Shown one piece after another: positions 1-11,119 of a DNA stretch of 64,000 nt. Numbering within the stretch: position 1 is the stretch's first letter; each line of letters begins with the position of its first letter. The translations under genes were made by a program, and so were the position numbers. The notes under the pieces are model-generated. The model searched no databases. It had not been told where the DNA came from and saw only the letters and a program-made list of their open reading frames with translations. Origin of the DNA: Anthopleura xanthogrammica (Eukaryota; Cnidaria; Anthozoa; Actiniaria; Actiniidae); contig OZ025219.1 of assembly GCA_964019055.1 (NCBI GenBank), positions 6,389,888-6,453,887 of the forward strand. Direction: 5' to 3'.

Positions 1-59
1 GTATGCGCATGATGATGGAATGAAATGTGTATATGATCGTACCATACTGTGAAATACTC

Positions 60-175
60 AGAAAAAAAAACTTCTGAGCCCCAGACCCATCCCATCCCGA
101 ACCCACGACCCTCCGTATGCTAGTCGGACGCTCTGCCACTGAGCTACAGGAGACTCTAATGTCGAGTAATGTTGT
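60..175 (-). mobile_element. tRNA-derived SINE (Ala-like head)
   Basis: Read on the minus strand, the segment resembles a tRNA: an A-box-like TAGCTCAGTGGCAGAGCG, an anticodon-type loop CTAGCAT that would read AGC, and a B-box-like GGTTCGGGATG. The acceptor stem does not pair well, and the sequence runs into an unrelated body ending in a T-rich stretch. That is the pattern of a tRNA-derived SINE, not of a working tRNA gene. Confidence 0.6.
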
Positions 176-2340
176 TGGTTGATAGAAAGTTATATTCTCA
201 TGAATCTAGATAAAAAAATATCTTCTAACTATTTCCTATTTAATATTTTGTTATTCTCAATTTTTATATGACAACGTTCTTGCAATTAGGTGTATCTTAG
301 TAGGAATAGAGCTGTTAAGTTATGACGTATTTCCGGGTCCAACTGCTCATAAAAACCGCTAAAATAAAGCGAAAAATGTTCTCAATGTATATGATTTAAC
401 CTCACCTGAAACAATTTGAGCTTTGGACAACAAAATCTAACACGAAGAAAAAGTAAGAAAAATCTTTAAAGAACTTCTTCTAATTTTTGACCCGGAAGTC
501 GTTTTTCATTCAATGACGTCACACATAAGAGCTCTAAATTATTGGATTTCTTTGAACTCGAGTAGCGCGCTTAATATTCAATGCAATCCCAACAAAGTAT
601 ACATTTTCGGAAAGGGAATTTAACAAGGATTGCACATCTTTTAGTCATTAAAAAAAATTATATTTCATTTTGGAGAAACAGTGCATTTTTCTTGATCACG
701 TGGTCTCTATATACACAGATTTACAGATTTACAGTACACAGATTTGAAGTGGACGGATCAATTGTTTATCGCATCTTATTCTACAGATGTTGGTCTCTCA
801 AATAGTTTCTGCGTTTTGTTTTTTATCGCTCCATTATTTTCCTATCGAATTTTAAAGGTGGGCTGTACGTAAAATTTATATCAATAGACCTGAAACAAAA
901 AGACGAAATTCTTTGTTTTTCACAAATCAAGGGTGAACTATATAAAAAAATAATATTGATTATAATTTATTCAAAATATTTCACCGTTTCTGATTGGCCC
1001 GCAGCCCCCAGTTAATTTTTCATAACAAGCACTGACTGACCAAATTTGGAAAGAAACGTCATTCGTCCAATAATAATAATAATAATGTATTACTTGTATG
1101 AAGGCGCAAATTCGCATTTGGATATGATCAAATGCGCCTAAAATATTACATTCTATTGAAATAATAAAATAAATTAATTAATAAAATATGTTAATATGTA
1201 ACTTTGTAAATAAAAACTTAGTTACATACAGCTGAGGTATCCTATATAATATAAAAATGTCATTAAAATCTGATATAAATATGTACATAAATAAAATACA
1301 CCTACTTGCAAGAACGCCGCCATACAACACCCGAGCACCTGCAGCTCAGTGGATTAGGAATAAATCAAAAGCACAAAAGAAGATCATCGCCAGAAAACCG
1401 CGACATGCAAGTGCGGTCAGCGGTATTCAAATTTCCCGCCAGTTTAGTAAAAACCGCTGACATTTCCGTCGGCCTCAGGCTACACAGAAAAACCGCTGAT
1501 TCATTCGCGGGCTTAAGGACCTTTCTGCGATGGTACATACATTCGGGCGCTATTTTCTGGGGGTTCCACTGGATATTGGGACCAAATATGCTATTGTGTG
1601 CCCCGATCGAGAGTTGCTCTTCAAAATGGCGTTTCAACTACGAGATTTGGCTTATTCTTTGCGAAGATATCAAGCCCCGAAGTCAGGGCATTTTGCGAAC
1701 TTTAACGGGGGAAACATGGAGGTATTTTTAAGCTGTTTAACTGCTGTTATTGTTCAGCAATCGAAAGGAAACCTCGGATTTTATCCTAGAGCCGAGACTT
1801 AGTTTCGAGCTGGTGCTCAAATAATTAAACAATATTTCTGAATGCAGACATTTGTTTCTTTTGTCGTCTATTCTCTGTTTCGGCGAATTACAAACTAATT
1901 TAACTTTCGTTTATTTTCCGTTCTCATACAAACCTCTGCTTTCAGTGCGATTTCTCTAGGAGATATTTTGAAATTTAAAAAGGAAACCTCAAATTTAGAT
2001 TAAAGTAATATTTTTCTTGCAGGTTATAATGTCCTATAAATGAATTACAAATTGTGATGCAGACATTTTTGATCCGCCAACACACAGGCTATATTTTAGA
2101 CACTTTTTGTTTTAAACCCATACATTTCTCATAACTTTTCGCCGGCCGTATTTTCTTCTGAGCCGGGTTAACCATGCGTGACATGGGTAGCGGCGCGGTT
2201 TTCTGGCGATGTCATTGAAACAGAACTCTTTTGTACTTTCAATTCACCCCCAATCCCGAAACCACAAATGCTCAAATGCTACACGACAACGCTCCCGCAA
2301 GCAGGTGTATATATATGTTTCACAGTGACATTTAAAACTA
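176..2340. other. Intergenic, AT-rich, dispersed repeat fragments
   Basis: No convincing coding exon is visible. A segment at about 308-400 (TAGAGCTGTTAAGTTATGAC) recurs in diverged form at 41762-41858. Ends resembling the terminal repeat of the element at 10268-10783 lie alone at 269-294 and 2284-2318. An imperfect hairpin with a trinucleotide AAT run lies at 1070-1140. The open frames at 1257-1802 on both strands have no recognisable domain. Confidence 0.5.
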
Positions 2341-2341
2341 T

Positions 2342-3878
2342 CTATTGTCCGTAACAAGCGAAAGCTTGTTTAAAAAGAAAAGTCTTAACTAAAGTCTTAA
2401 AGTGGTTGAAGTTGTGTTCAGATCTTATATTATTGGGTAGCCTGTTCCATAAAGTTGGGGCTGCAGCCTCGAATGCCCTGTCCCCCAGTGTCTTCTTGGT
2501 TTTAACTCTTGGTAGCATCAGCAGAGTCTCTGTTGTGGACCTTAGAGAGTAACGCGATTGTTCTTTTAGCTTAATCAAGTCACTTAAATACGTTGGTGCA
2601 AGTTCATTGATTGCCTTGAATGTAATCATTAAGATTTTGAATTCAATCCTGAAGGAGACAGGCAGCCAATGTAGTGAATGTAAAACTGGTGTAATATGGC
2701 TGTATCGTGGAGTACAACAGATGAGCCGAGCAGCACTATTTTGTACACGTTGAAGTTTAGTGAGATGTACAGCTGGTACGCCAAACAACAAACTATTACA
2801 ATAGTCGATGCGGGCAGTAATAAGTGCATGAACCAGTGTCTGTGTAGTATCATAAGTGAGGTATTTTCTGATACGTCTGATATTATACAAATGGAAAGAT
2901 GAAGATTTGCACGTCTTGTTAATGCTCGTTACCATCGTCATATTTTCGTCAAACCATGTTCCAAGATTTTTAGTCGCAGTTGCTGGATTGATAATAGTAT
3001 CACCAACTCTCAGACCACTCACATTCACTTTTGCCAACTGTTGTCTTGTACCTATGAGCATAAACTCAGTCTTTGCATCGTTCAACTTGAGTTTATCAAT
3101 AATCATCCATGCTTTTATGTCTCTAATACATCGTTCCATGCTGTCAACGGCGTTACTTGCAGTAGAGGTAGAGTCAGGTCTAAATGATAAATATAGCTGT
3201 GTGTCATCAGCGTATGCATGCGTTGATGGCAGATGACGTTTAATGATTTCAAAAAGTTTACTCGCATATATAGTGAAGAGAAGTGGACCCAAGCAGGAGC
3301 CTTGAGGCACGCCGCAGGACAGATGGAAGGTTTCAGACAGGTTATTTTCAAATGACACACGCTGCGACCTATTGGAGAGGTATGACGTAAACCAATTAAG
3401 TGCTGTTCCTTTAATCCCGATGGTTGTCTTGAGACGATTAAGTAGTACCTTGTGGTCTACCGTATCAAACGCGGCACTGAGATCTAACAATACAAGAAGA
3501 GTAATGTGCTGTGAGTTCATGTTCATCAGTATATCATTCTGAACCTTGAGAAGTGCAGTCTCGGTGCTGTGGCCTTTCCGGTACGCAGATTGGCATATAG
3601 GATACAAGCTGTGGTGCGTCATGTGAGAATTCAGCTGTTCACAGACAGCGCGCTCGACGAGCTTGGAAATAAACTGTAAGTTACTGATTGGTCTTAGGTT
3701 TGAAAACTCAGAAGGAGACCCAGTAGATTTCAAGAGCGGAGTGACAAGTGCTTCCTTCCACATATCAGGAAAATAGCCAGTGGTCAGAGAAGTGTTCAGT
3801 ATGCGTGTTATTATGGGAAGAAGAACATCAAGACAGGAGACCAGGAGCGACGTTGGTATAGGGTCAAGTGCACAAGAC
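2342..3878 (-). mobile_element. CR1/L2-like non-LTR reverse transcriptase, 5'-truncated
   Basis: The frame encodes the RT domain and C-terminal tail of a non-LTR retrotransposon ORF2. Counting from the first methionine (base 3763), the RT catalytic motifs are LLDLSAAFD at 92-100, GVPQGSCLGP at 151-160 and YADD at 184-187. The C-terminal part contains the QNSAARLI and HWLPV blocks typical of CR1/L2/jockey-type elements. The frame stays open upstream of the methionine to about 3878, where homology stops against an opposing RT fragment. The endonuclease domain is missing, so this copy cannot move by itself. The remaining RT frame has no stop, which suggests a fairly recent insertion. Confidence 0.9.
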
Positions 3879-3879
3879 T

Positions 3880-4508
3880 AAAACAATAACTAAATTCCTA
3901 ATTATTTAGTTAGTCGTTTGCAATGTATTCAAAACTCTGCAGCACGTGTTGTAACACTACATAAGAAATTTGATCATATTACTCCGGTTTTAAAGGAGTT
4001 GCATTGGCTGCCAGTACGATCAAGAATTACTTTTAAGATATTACTTATTGTATATAAAGCGTTAAATGGGCTAGCACCTTCTTATATTTTTGATCTTTTA
4101 AATTATCGTAAAGTTATGAGATTACTACGTTCTAGTAAAGTGGAACAATTAGCCATACCGAAGTCAAGACTGAAAACATATGGTGACAGGGCCTTCTGTG
4201 TAGCTGGGCCTAAGCTATGGAATGAGCTACCTATGCATCTAAGAAATTCGAATTCTATTAGTAGTTTTAAAAAGAATCTGAAGACATATTTATTTAAATT
4301 AGCTTTTAATTTCTTTTTTTTTTTAGTTCTTTTAATCATATTTCTTTTGTCATATGTTATGTAATACTTTTTTATATATATATTTAGATTTTTAACTGTG
4401 TAATTTAATATTTATAGTTAATCTTATGTATACATATATTTTCTTGTAAAGTGCTTAGAGCAATTAGTGAATAAGCGCTATATAAATAAAGTTTATTATT
4501 ATTATTAA
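3880..4508 (+). mobile_element. CR1/L2-like retrotransposon 3' fragment, opposite strand
   Basis: Only the C-terminal tail of an RT-type ORF is present (LQCIQNSAARVV, then HWLPVRSRITFK, GPKLWNELP). It is followed by an AT-rich 3' UTR and a TTA-repeat tail near 4490-4508. The protein is related to the minus-strand element beside it but clearly different, so these are two families lying head to head and not one inverted insertion. Severe 5' truncation is usual for elements of this kind. Confidence 0.85.
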
Positions 4509-5140
4509 ATAATTATTGGACGATTGACGTCATCATAGCCGCCAAACAAAAATGGCTTCCCAACAGGGAATGTTTGCAAACTTATCTGAAATGCTTTCTT
4601 AAATGACTGAATTGAGAAAATATTTTGAATAAATGATAAAAAAATTCGAAATCCGATCGATTCAGCGATACTTGGAGCCACCTACCAGTGATTTTGTCTC
4701 CAATTCGCATCACGACAGTAAACATATTCAGGAACAACCTGTTTATTTTGGATTTGTAGCCAGCGCCCCGCAGTGAAAACATGCACTGCAAACATCGTAT
4801 TACATAATATCACTTATTATTACATAAACTATGGGATAGTTCTATCAAGACTACTACTGAACTTAAATTGCTGAGTGGGACACGAAAACCACAAAATAAA
4901 TCCTATGTGGAACGTGTTCTCCATCCCGTGCTGCAGCAAAGCTAAAATTATTATTACACTCATTAATTTTTACAACTGAAGCCAGGAGTGGGTGCTGGCC
5001 TAGAATGATACACATGTGCTATACCCACTCTTATATACCCCGGTCCCATCGTGCACCTCATTCGCAACGCGATGCTCACGTGCCGCCAAAATATTCCTTT
5101 CTGTCTCCTTCATTACATTCATACGCCAGAAATGCAATAT
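4509..5140. other. Intergenic spacer
   Basis: I see no supported gene. A palindromic TGACGTCA (CRE-like) lies near 4526, but a single such site is weak evidence for regulation. The 3' UTR of the minus-strand receptor gene probably occupies the right part. Confidence 0.4.
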
Positions 5141-8100
5141 TCAAGTTTGTTCATCAGCATGGCGGTTTCTTGTTGAAACGCCGTTTGTGACTACATTTCT
5201 TTTATACCTTAAAAGTCTTTTCAGCTGAATTTGAAATTTTTCATAACGGAATGCATAAAGAAAAGGGTTAAGACAAGAATTAACTCCCAAGAATAACAGC
5301 ACAATAGTGTTCCACATAGCATAAAGAGTGGCCGGACTAGCTTCTATAGTTTGAAGAGCTGTAAAGAAATGCATTGTCGCAGTTGGAACAACACTAAAGA
5401 ATAGGTTCGTAGTTACCACAAGCAAGATCCGCTTAGCAATTCTTGCTTCTCTTGGGATCCCAACGTTGAGTCCCGACTGCCTAACCGTGTAGAATATGTG
5501 CACGTACAAGATGTAGGAGCAGGCAGTGATAGCCATACCAATCATTACAAGGTAGTGCACATAGAAAGGATGGCCTTTTGAACTTTTGAAATTAAGACAA
5601 GAGAAATCATCCACATCTAGGTACATTTGTAAAGCAAACGGTAACGATACTACAATAATGATTAGAAACCAAATGCCTGTCAGCAAAAGCTTAGCAACAT
5701 TTTTAGTTATTCGAATTCCAGGCTTCATACTGAACACGATACAGAAATACCGCTCTAACACCACAAGAAACCCTACATTAACACTGAGAAGCTGCGCGAT
5801 GATACTCAGAGCTAGTAAGCTACCACAGAAAAATCTGCGAGACAACACCATCTCAAAATACATAGAAGGTGAAACAGAACGACGAGTCACTGTGAGAATA
5901 ACCAGAAATAATCCTAGAAGGAAGTCTCCCAGCGCCATCTTGGACAGCAAAAACATAGCCACGTTTTTTCTTAAGCTTGCACTTGATGCGACAGTTACCA
6001 TAACAATAGCGTTAGTAACCATGGCAATGACACCAATTGGTATGTTTGGTAATGTCCATTTGTTGATCTCCTGCAAGCAGAGATGAGAAATGTGGACAGA
6101 ATAGTAGGAAGATGGGTAAGGCCTTCTGCGAAATGTCCTGCAGAGTTTTGCATTTGAAGGAAGTCCTTGACAAATGACTGAAAAGTTGAGTCCCCAAAAA
6201 GTAGATAAATTGGTACGAGGTGACAGAGTGTACTGAGAACAATAGCTTTGATATTGAAATATGCTGTTATTGACATTGAAAAGCGAGTACGAATTCCTAA
6301 CCAAGGAACACCATATACAGTTTCCCCACAGCGGATCGGTATAAGACACCAATCCCTTAAATCTTATGAGATTCGGGAGGCTTGCAATATGATTGATTGG
6401 GGACGACAATGGGTTGGAGGTAACATCGAGCACGACAAGGAATGACAAATGTTTCGCGATGTTCACGGTGTCCCAAGTTTGGAACAAGTTGAAACTTAAA
6501 TCCCTGCAACCAAAAGAATCGGATTAGATATCGATATCAATATTTTTTATATACTGATATTATTGCCCAATATATTTTTCTTCCTTGAGCATTCAAGTAT
6601 TTTTCTATCTATCGAATTTGGCACTAATCACTTGGAAAAGTCCCGGATTTGCGCGCGATTGTGCCCGAGGGCAAACTGAGTGGCAGCTCTAAGTGCAAGC
6701 AGCTGCCCGTCAAGTTCACTAAAATTCATCATGTACTGTAAATCGAGCCTACTCCAGCTTCTGCTGTGTGAATGCAAAGCTCAGGCAAAGCTAGATAAAT
6801 TGATCGTTCACCTTTCATGTCTTGTCTATGCATGTAGACAATGATGTCATATTTCAACCATTTGACGAATGTAGCGCGAAATTCATAGATGATGCTGTAA
6901 TCACTTGGCCACCTACTGCGCGCGTTATATAGGCATCTCATGATTAGTTCAAAATTTGACCAATTACTGCACGCGTTATATTCTTCAATCATTTGACTAG
7001 TTCCCGTACGCGCGCCTTTCATAGATAGACAAATTGTTTTACAAAGTGCGATATTGTCTTACAGTGTTTGGAGACTTTCGAGTCCGCTAAATGCATCTTT
7101 TCCTATGTGTCGTATTCTGTTATGAGACAAGTTCCTAGAAGAAAGAAATGAAATATCTCTTGAGCTTTAAATCTTAAAACATTGGTATTTTTTTGTTCTT
7201 GAAGAAATAATACTCACAGGGTTACCAGTCTATTGAATGGGAGAAATGCGTCATCTTCAATTGCATTAATGCTGTTATTAAAAAGATCCCTGTCCAATGA
7301 ACACAGAACAATGTAAGACCTAGTCAATAATAGGACTTTTAGTATTATATCAGCGTTACAGGTTTTAGAAAAGGAAAGAAATCTAGAAGAGACGCTTCAA
7401 ATCTCCATTCTGATAATTGTTGGGGTACAAATGCAAACGAGTTTAGATTGTAATAAGCCGTATGTTATTCTGATCTACCCTTACAAAGAAATTTGACATT
7501 GACGACAGAAAAGAAAAAGAAAAGGGAAAGAAAAGGGAAAGAAAAGGGAAAGAAAAGGGGAAAAAAAAAAAAAAAGGGAAAAAAAGAATAGAACAGAAAG
7601 AAAGAAAGGTAGGAGGGAAGGAAGGAAGGAAAGAAAAGAAAGAAATAAAGAAGGAAAGAAAGAAAGGAGGGAAGGAAGGAAAGAAAGAAAGAAAGAAAGA
7701 AGGAAAGAAAGAAGGAAAGAAAGAAGGAAAGAAAGAAGGAAAGAAAGAAGGAAAGAAAGAAGGAAAGAAAGGAAGGAAGGAAGGAGAGAAGGAATGAAAG
7801 AAAGGAAGAAAGGAAGAAAGGAAGAAAGGAAGAAAGATACAATTAAGCTTCAAATCTTATCCATACCAAAACAACTTCAAGTATCTCTTGGCTGTAAAAT
7901 TTAGAACATGGCTAACTTCAGATTGGACCCTGAAACAACCTCTAGGCTGATCTGAGTCCTAACTCACAGATGGAATTATTGGAATTTAACGTGTTTTTAC
8001 TTCAAAACTTAAAAGTGTTGCATGCATCAACATTGCATGGCAGTTCCTAAGCACCTCTGTCATTAGACTAAATTACTCCCTACAATTCTGTTCTTTCATA

Positions 8101-8603
8101 CAATGATTTAACATCTTTAAAAGTAATATCTAAGAGGCACATTAGTCTGGACCGGAAAAGCTGAAACAAGTGTGTTTGACTAACTGAAGATCAAAAAAAG
8201 GAACTCTAGTTCAGTTATCTAAGCTAATTATAAGCAGATACACGAACAGAAAATCAAATACATTTTGCTTGTCTTCAATTTTTTTTTAAATTTCAGCCCT
8301 TATTTTCGTTCACCCGAATCTCCCTTCGTCATATGCAAGATATTTGTCTTGCACCTTTTACCATTTATATATATTGTGTAGTACTTACAAAGTGTGCACA
8401 ATAATCTTGTAATGAAGAAGTTCTCCAAGATCTCTCGTTTGTCGTAAACGACACTTGACAATCATGTGACCTTTCTCGTCCAACGAAGAAACACAGCTAC
8501 TGTTTCCATTACAGGAGATGTTCACTTGATTATGGCCAGGTGTTGGACATGTTTCCGAGTTCCCTTGGGAACTAAGTATCGCCATGGCAACCAAGAATAG
8601 CAT
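5141..8603 (-). CDS. Leucine-rich-repeat G-protein-coupled receptor A (LGR/relaxin-receptor-like)
   Basis: Four exons: 8603-8389, 7289-7218, 7134-7063 and 6503-5141, all with GT-AG borders, 1722 coding bases, 573 aa. Exon 1 encodes a signal peptide (MLFLVAMAILSSQG) and a Cys-containing N-cap. The two 72-base exons each encode one 24-residue leucine-rich repeat in the same phase, the classic LGR arrangement. The last exon holds the final repeat, a Cys-rich linker and seven membrane segments. Visible receptor marks are the LGR-like TM2 run MALGDFLLGLFLV, a TM3 Cys (FFCGSLL), an E-R-Y in place of D-R-Y (LERYFCIV), an extracellular-loop Cys (DFSCLNF) and a TM7 NPFLY motif. I see no CWxP in TM6. 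It should act as a plasma-membrane ligand receptor; the ligand is unknown. With only a few repeats it is much smaller than vertebrate LGRs. Receptor B at 54889-57946 is a close paralogue with identical exon structure. Confidence 0.88.
7504..7845. repeat. Purine microsatellite (GAAA/GGAA)
   Basis: An almost pure A/G tract on the plus strand of mixed GAAA, GGAA and GAAGG units, in intron 1 of receptor A. Long open frames across it encode only low-complexity Ser/Phe/Pro runs and are not genes. Confidence 0.9.
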
Positions 8604-8913
8604 TATCTATGAAAAATTAAGGGTTTTAGGTGATGAAATTGGCCCGGACTTTGTTCAGTAACGATTTTCCGAATTCGTCACTGAGATTCAAAAAATCCTC
8701 ATCGTCAACAACATCAACAACGACGACAAGGAAAACGAAACAACAACAACAAAAAAAGATAAGGAAAAAAGGCTTTTTTTTTATTTTATTGGCGACAATT
8801 AAGAAGAAAAAAGCCAAAATTTAAAAATTGTGGCTTGCCTATGGCTATCTGTTTGAAATAAGTGGATCTACATTCAAAGCTGTTAGTGAAATTCCAACTA
8901 AATTAAGGGAAAA

Positions 8914-8951
<38 letters not shown>

Positions 8952-10267
8952 ATTTTATATTTAACAATCATAAACCAGTTGAAATACTTACAGTATCCGG
9001 ATGAGATGTCGCCAGATTTGAGAGTAATATAAGATTTTTTTCCCCAGAAGATTGACTGAGTCGCTCAGGATATTCGGCAAGCCCTTCTTGCTTCAAATGA
9101 AGACACGTACCAGGTGTGCTTGCAGTCATGATCATTAAAAGATCACTCTATCATCAATATGCATATATTCGATTAAGGACAAAAAATACTCAAGTATTTC
9201 ACGGATTCAAGGATTTCAAGGATTTCACCATGGATAATGGAGAGTCCATTAACTATGATTCCCCCTTTCATAAGTGTGAGCAATTGAAGAGTTTTACGAT
9301 AAAAACTCTTGGATCTCAGCTCAAATAGTGTGAATTATAAAGACCATTAGTTAAACACTTTATCATAACCCAAACAATGCTTCTTTTACAATAAGTCAGT
9401 TACAGTGAATCGAAAAACCATGGGCACCGGACCGGAAATATTTCAGAAATCTTGTATCGTTCGTTCATAGTTAATGGAGTGGAATGGTTTGAAAACCTAT
9501 TATTCTAGGTTTTTGCTTGGCGAGCGATGTTGAAGAGAGGGGGGCTTAATAAATTTCATCCTTTAAAAGGGGGGCTTATTAGAGAGGGGGCTTAATTGAG
9601 AGGGGGGGGGGGCTTAATAGAGGATTTACGGTAGATTTAAGAGAAGCACAAAGAGCGTTCAGAATCTCTGTTGTTCTATATAGAAATGTACGTTAACCAC
9701 TCGCAGTATATTTCGCGATCGGGAATTGTAGATCCTCTGTGTTCATTTATGGCGATTATGTTCTCCCTTGTTTTACGAATAGGTACCGGGGTGCTTGTTT
9801 TCGAGCAAGATACATACAACATACAACCAAAAATTTACCCCCCCCCTTTTTTTTTTTTTTTAATATCTGTGTTTCACTTCATTCGACTAATTTTCAAGCG
9901 CAATAAACCGAAATACGTTTCCATGGTTACTTAATATTGGTTACAAACAAGTCTCTTGGTACAAATGAAAGTGTGCACGCCCAAAACCACATATACAAAA
10001 TCACATACAGAGTTTCGTTTTCATCTTGAGATTTCCCTAGTTTCTAAGATAAGATAAGATAAGGTAAGATAATTTATTTAAAGTCAATAACTTTTGGCAC
10101 ACTTTTCCTGAGTTAATTCCCACATATTTACACACCATAACACAGGGAGTGGTTGCCCAGTCTCCCGAGCCAGAGGCTCATGATAAATCAATTATGCTTG
10201 ACAACTAAGAACTAATCAATTACATAATACAAATAAATATAAAGTATATAAAACTATAAAACTATAT
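8604..10267. other. Intergenic with repeat debris
   Basis: No coding exon is supported. A GA dinucleotide run lies at about 8915-8948. A G-rich segment at 9535-9632 ends in TTAATAGAGGATTTACGGTA and matches one end of the element at 43308-43493. A segment at 10045-10165 beginning with AAGATA repeats looks like the 3' end of a minus-strand non-LTR element with a TATCT-type tail. Confidence 0.5.
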
Positions 10268-10783
10268 GATATATATATACACCTGATTGCAAAAATGTTG
10301 TCACAGGAAAATAAACTTTAAAAAAATGAAAAATAACAAAATAACAAATAGGAATTAATTAAAGATGGCGACTTAATTTAACCTGTTAACGTTTTTGATA
10401 AAGTCCATGAGACGGAGTTTCACGTAGAGGAGCTTTCTAGTCGAGAACAAGAAACTTCCTGTTTCCTACACGTAGTTTAGAAGACAGTCTAGTATTAACG
10501 TGTAACACCTCTTTTGAAACGTTTGCCTCACAACAGGAATCGACACCAGTTTCAGAAATAAGTTTCAATATGTAACATTGCCTTTGTAATGGAAGAAAAT
10601 ATCATTAATGGCTGTGAGTAAATCAATTAAATAAAATGAAAACAACTACTTTTGTGTTTGTCTTGAATCTTAAGAAAAATCTATTAAATTTGCCATTTTT
10701 GATTAATTCCTATTTGTTATTTTTTTATTTTTATAAAGTTTATTTTTCTATGACAACATTTTTGCAATCAGGTGTATATATAT
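10268..10783. mobile_element. MITE with ~30-bp terminal inverted repeats
   Basis: The left end reads ACACCTGATTGCAAAAATG and the right end carries the inverse CATTTTTGCAATCAGGTGT, each flanked by an alternating TA run. The 500-bp interior has no coding capacity. TA-rich flanks suggest insertion into TA repeats. Related single ends occur at 269-294 and 2284-2318. Confidence 0.75.
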
Positions 10784-11119
10784 TTATAAATAAAAAAATA
10801 AAAAAAATAAAAAATAAAAAATAGAAAAAATAAATAAATAATAAAAAATAAATAAATAGAAAAAGATTTTCTGAAGTTAAGCAATTGATAGACTCGTCAG
10901 TTTGCTCTGGTGAATTCCAAACCAGTTTCCTCCCCTCTAATCTAACACCAGATTACCCACAGGCTCGAAGAACTGAGCCGTTGCGTTACCTAAGCGTCAA
11001 TGACGTAATGACATAATGGTTGAGTGATTTCAAATAAAAAATGCAAATGAGTTCAACAAGTTGAAGAAGTTTTTGCTGAGTAATGCTTAGTAACGCTAGT
11101 GCCAACTGATTCAAGAACA

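Noticed and set aside
1257..1802. Overlapping 67-141 codon frames on both strands
   Set aside because: No domain, no splice support and mutually overlapping frames.
5586..6086. 166-codon plus-strand frame
   Set aside because: Antisense shadow of the receptor A exon, which has clear family motifs.
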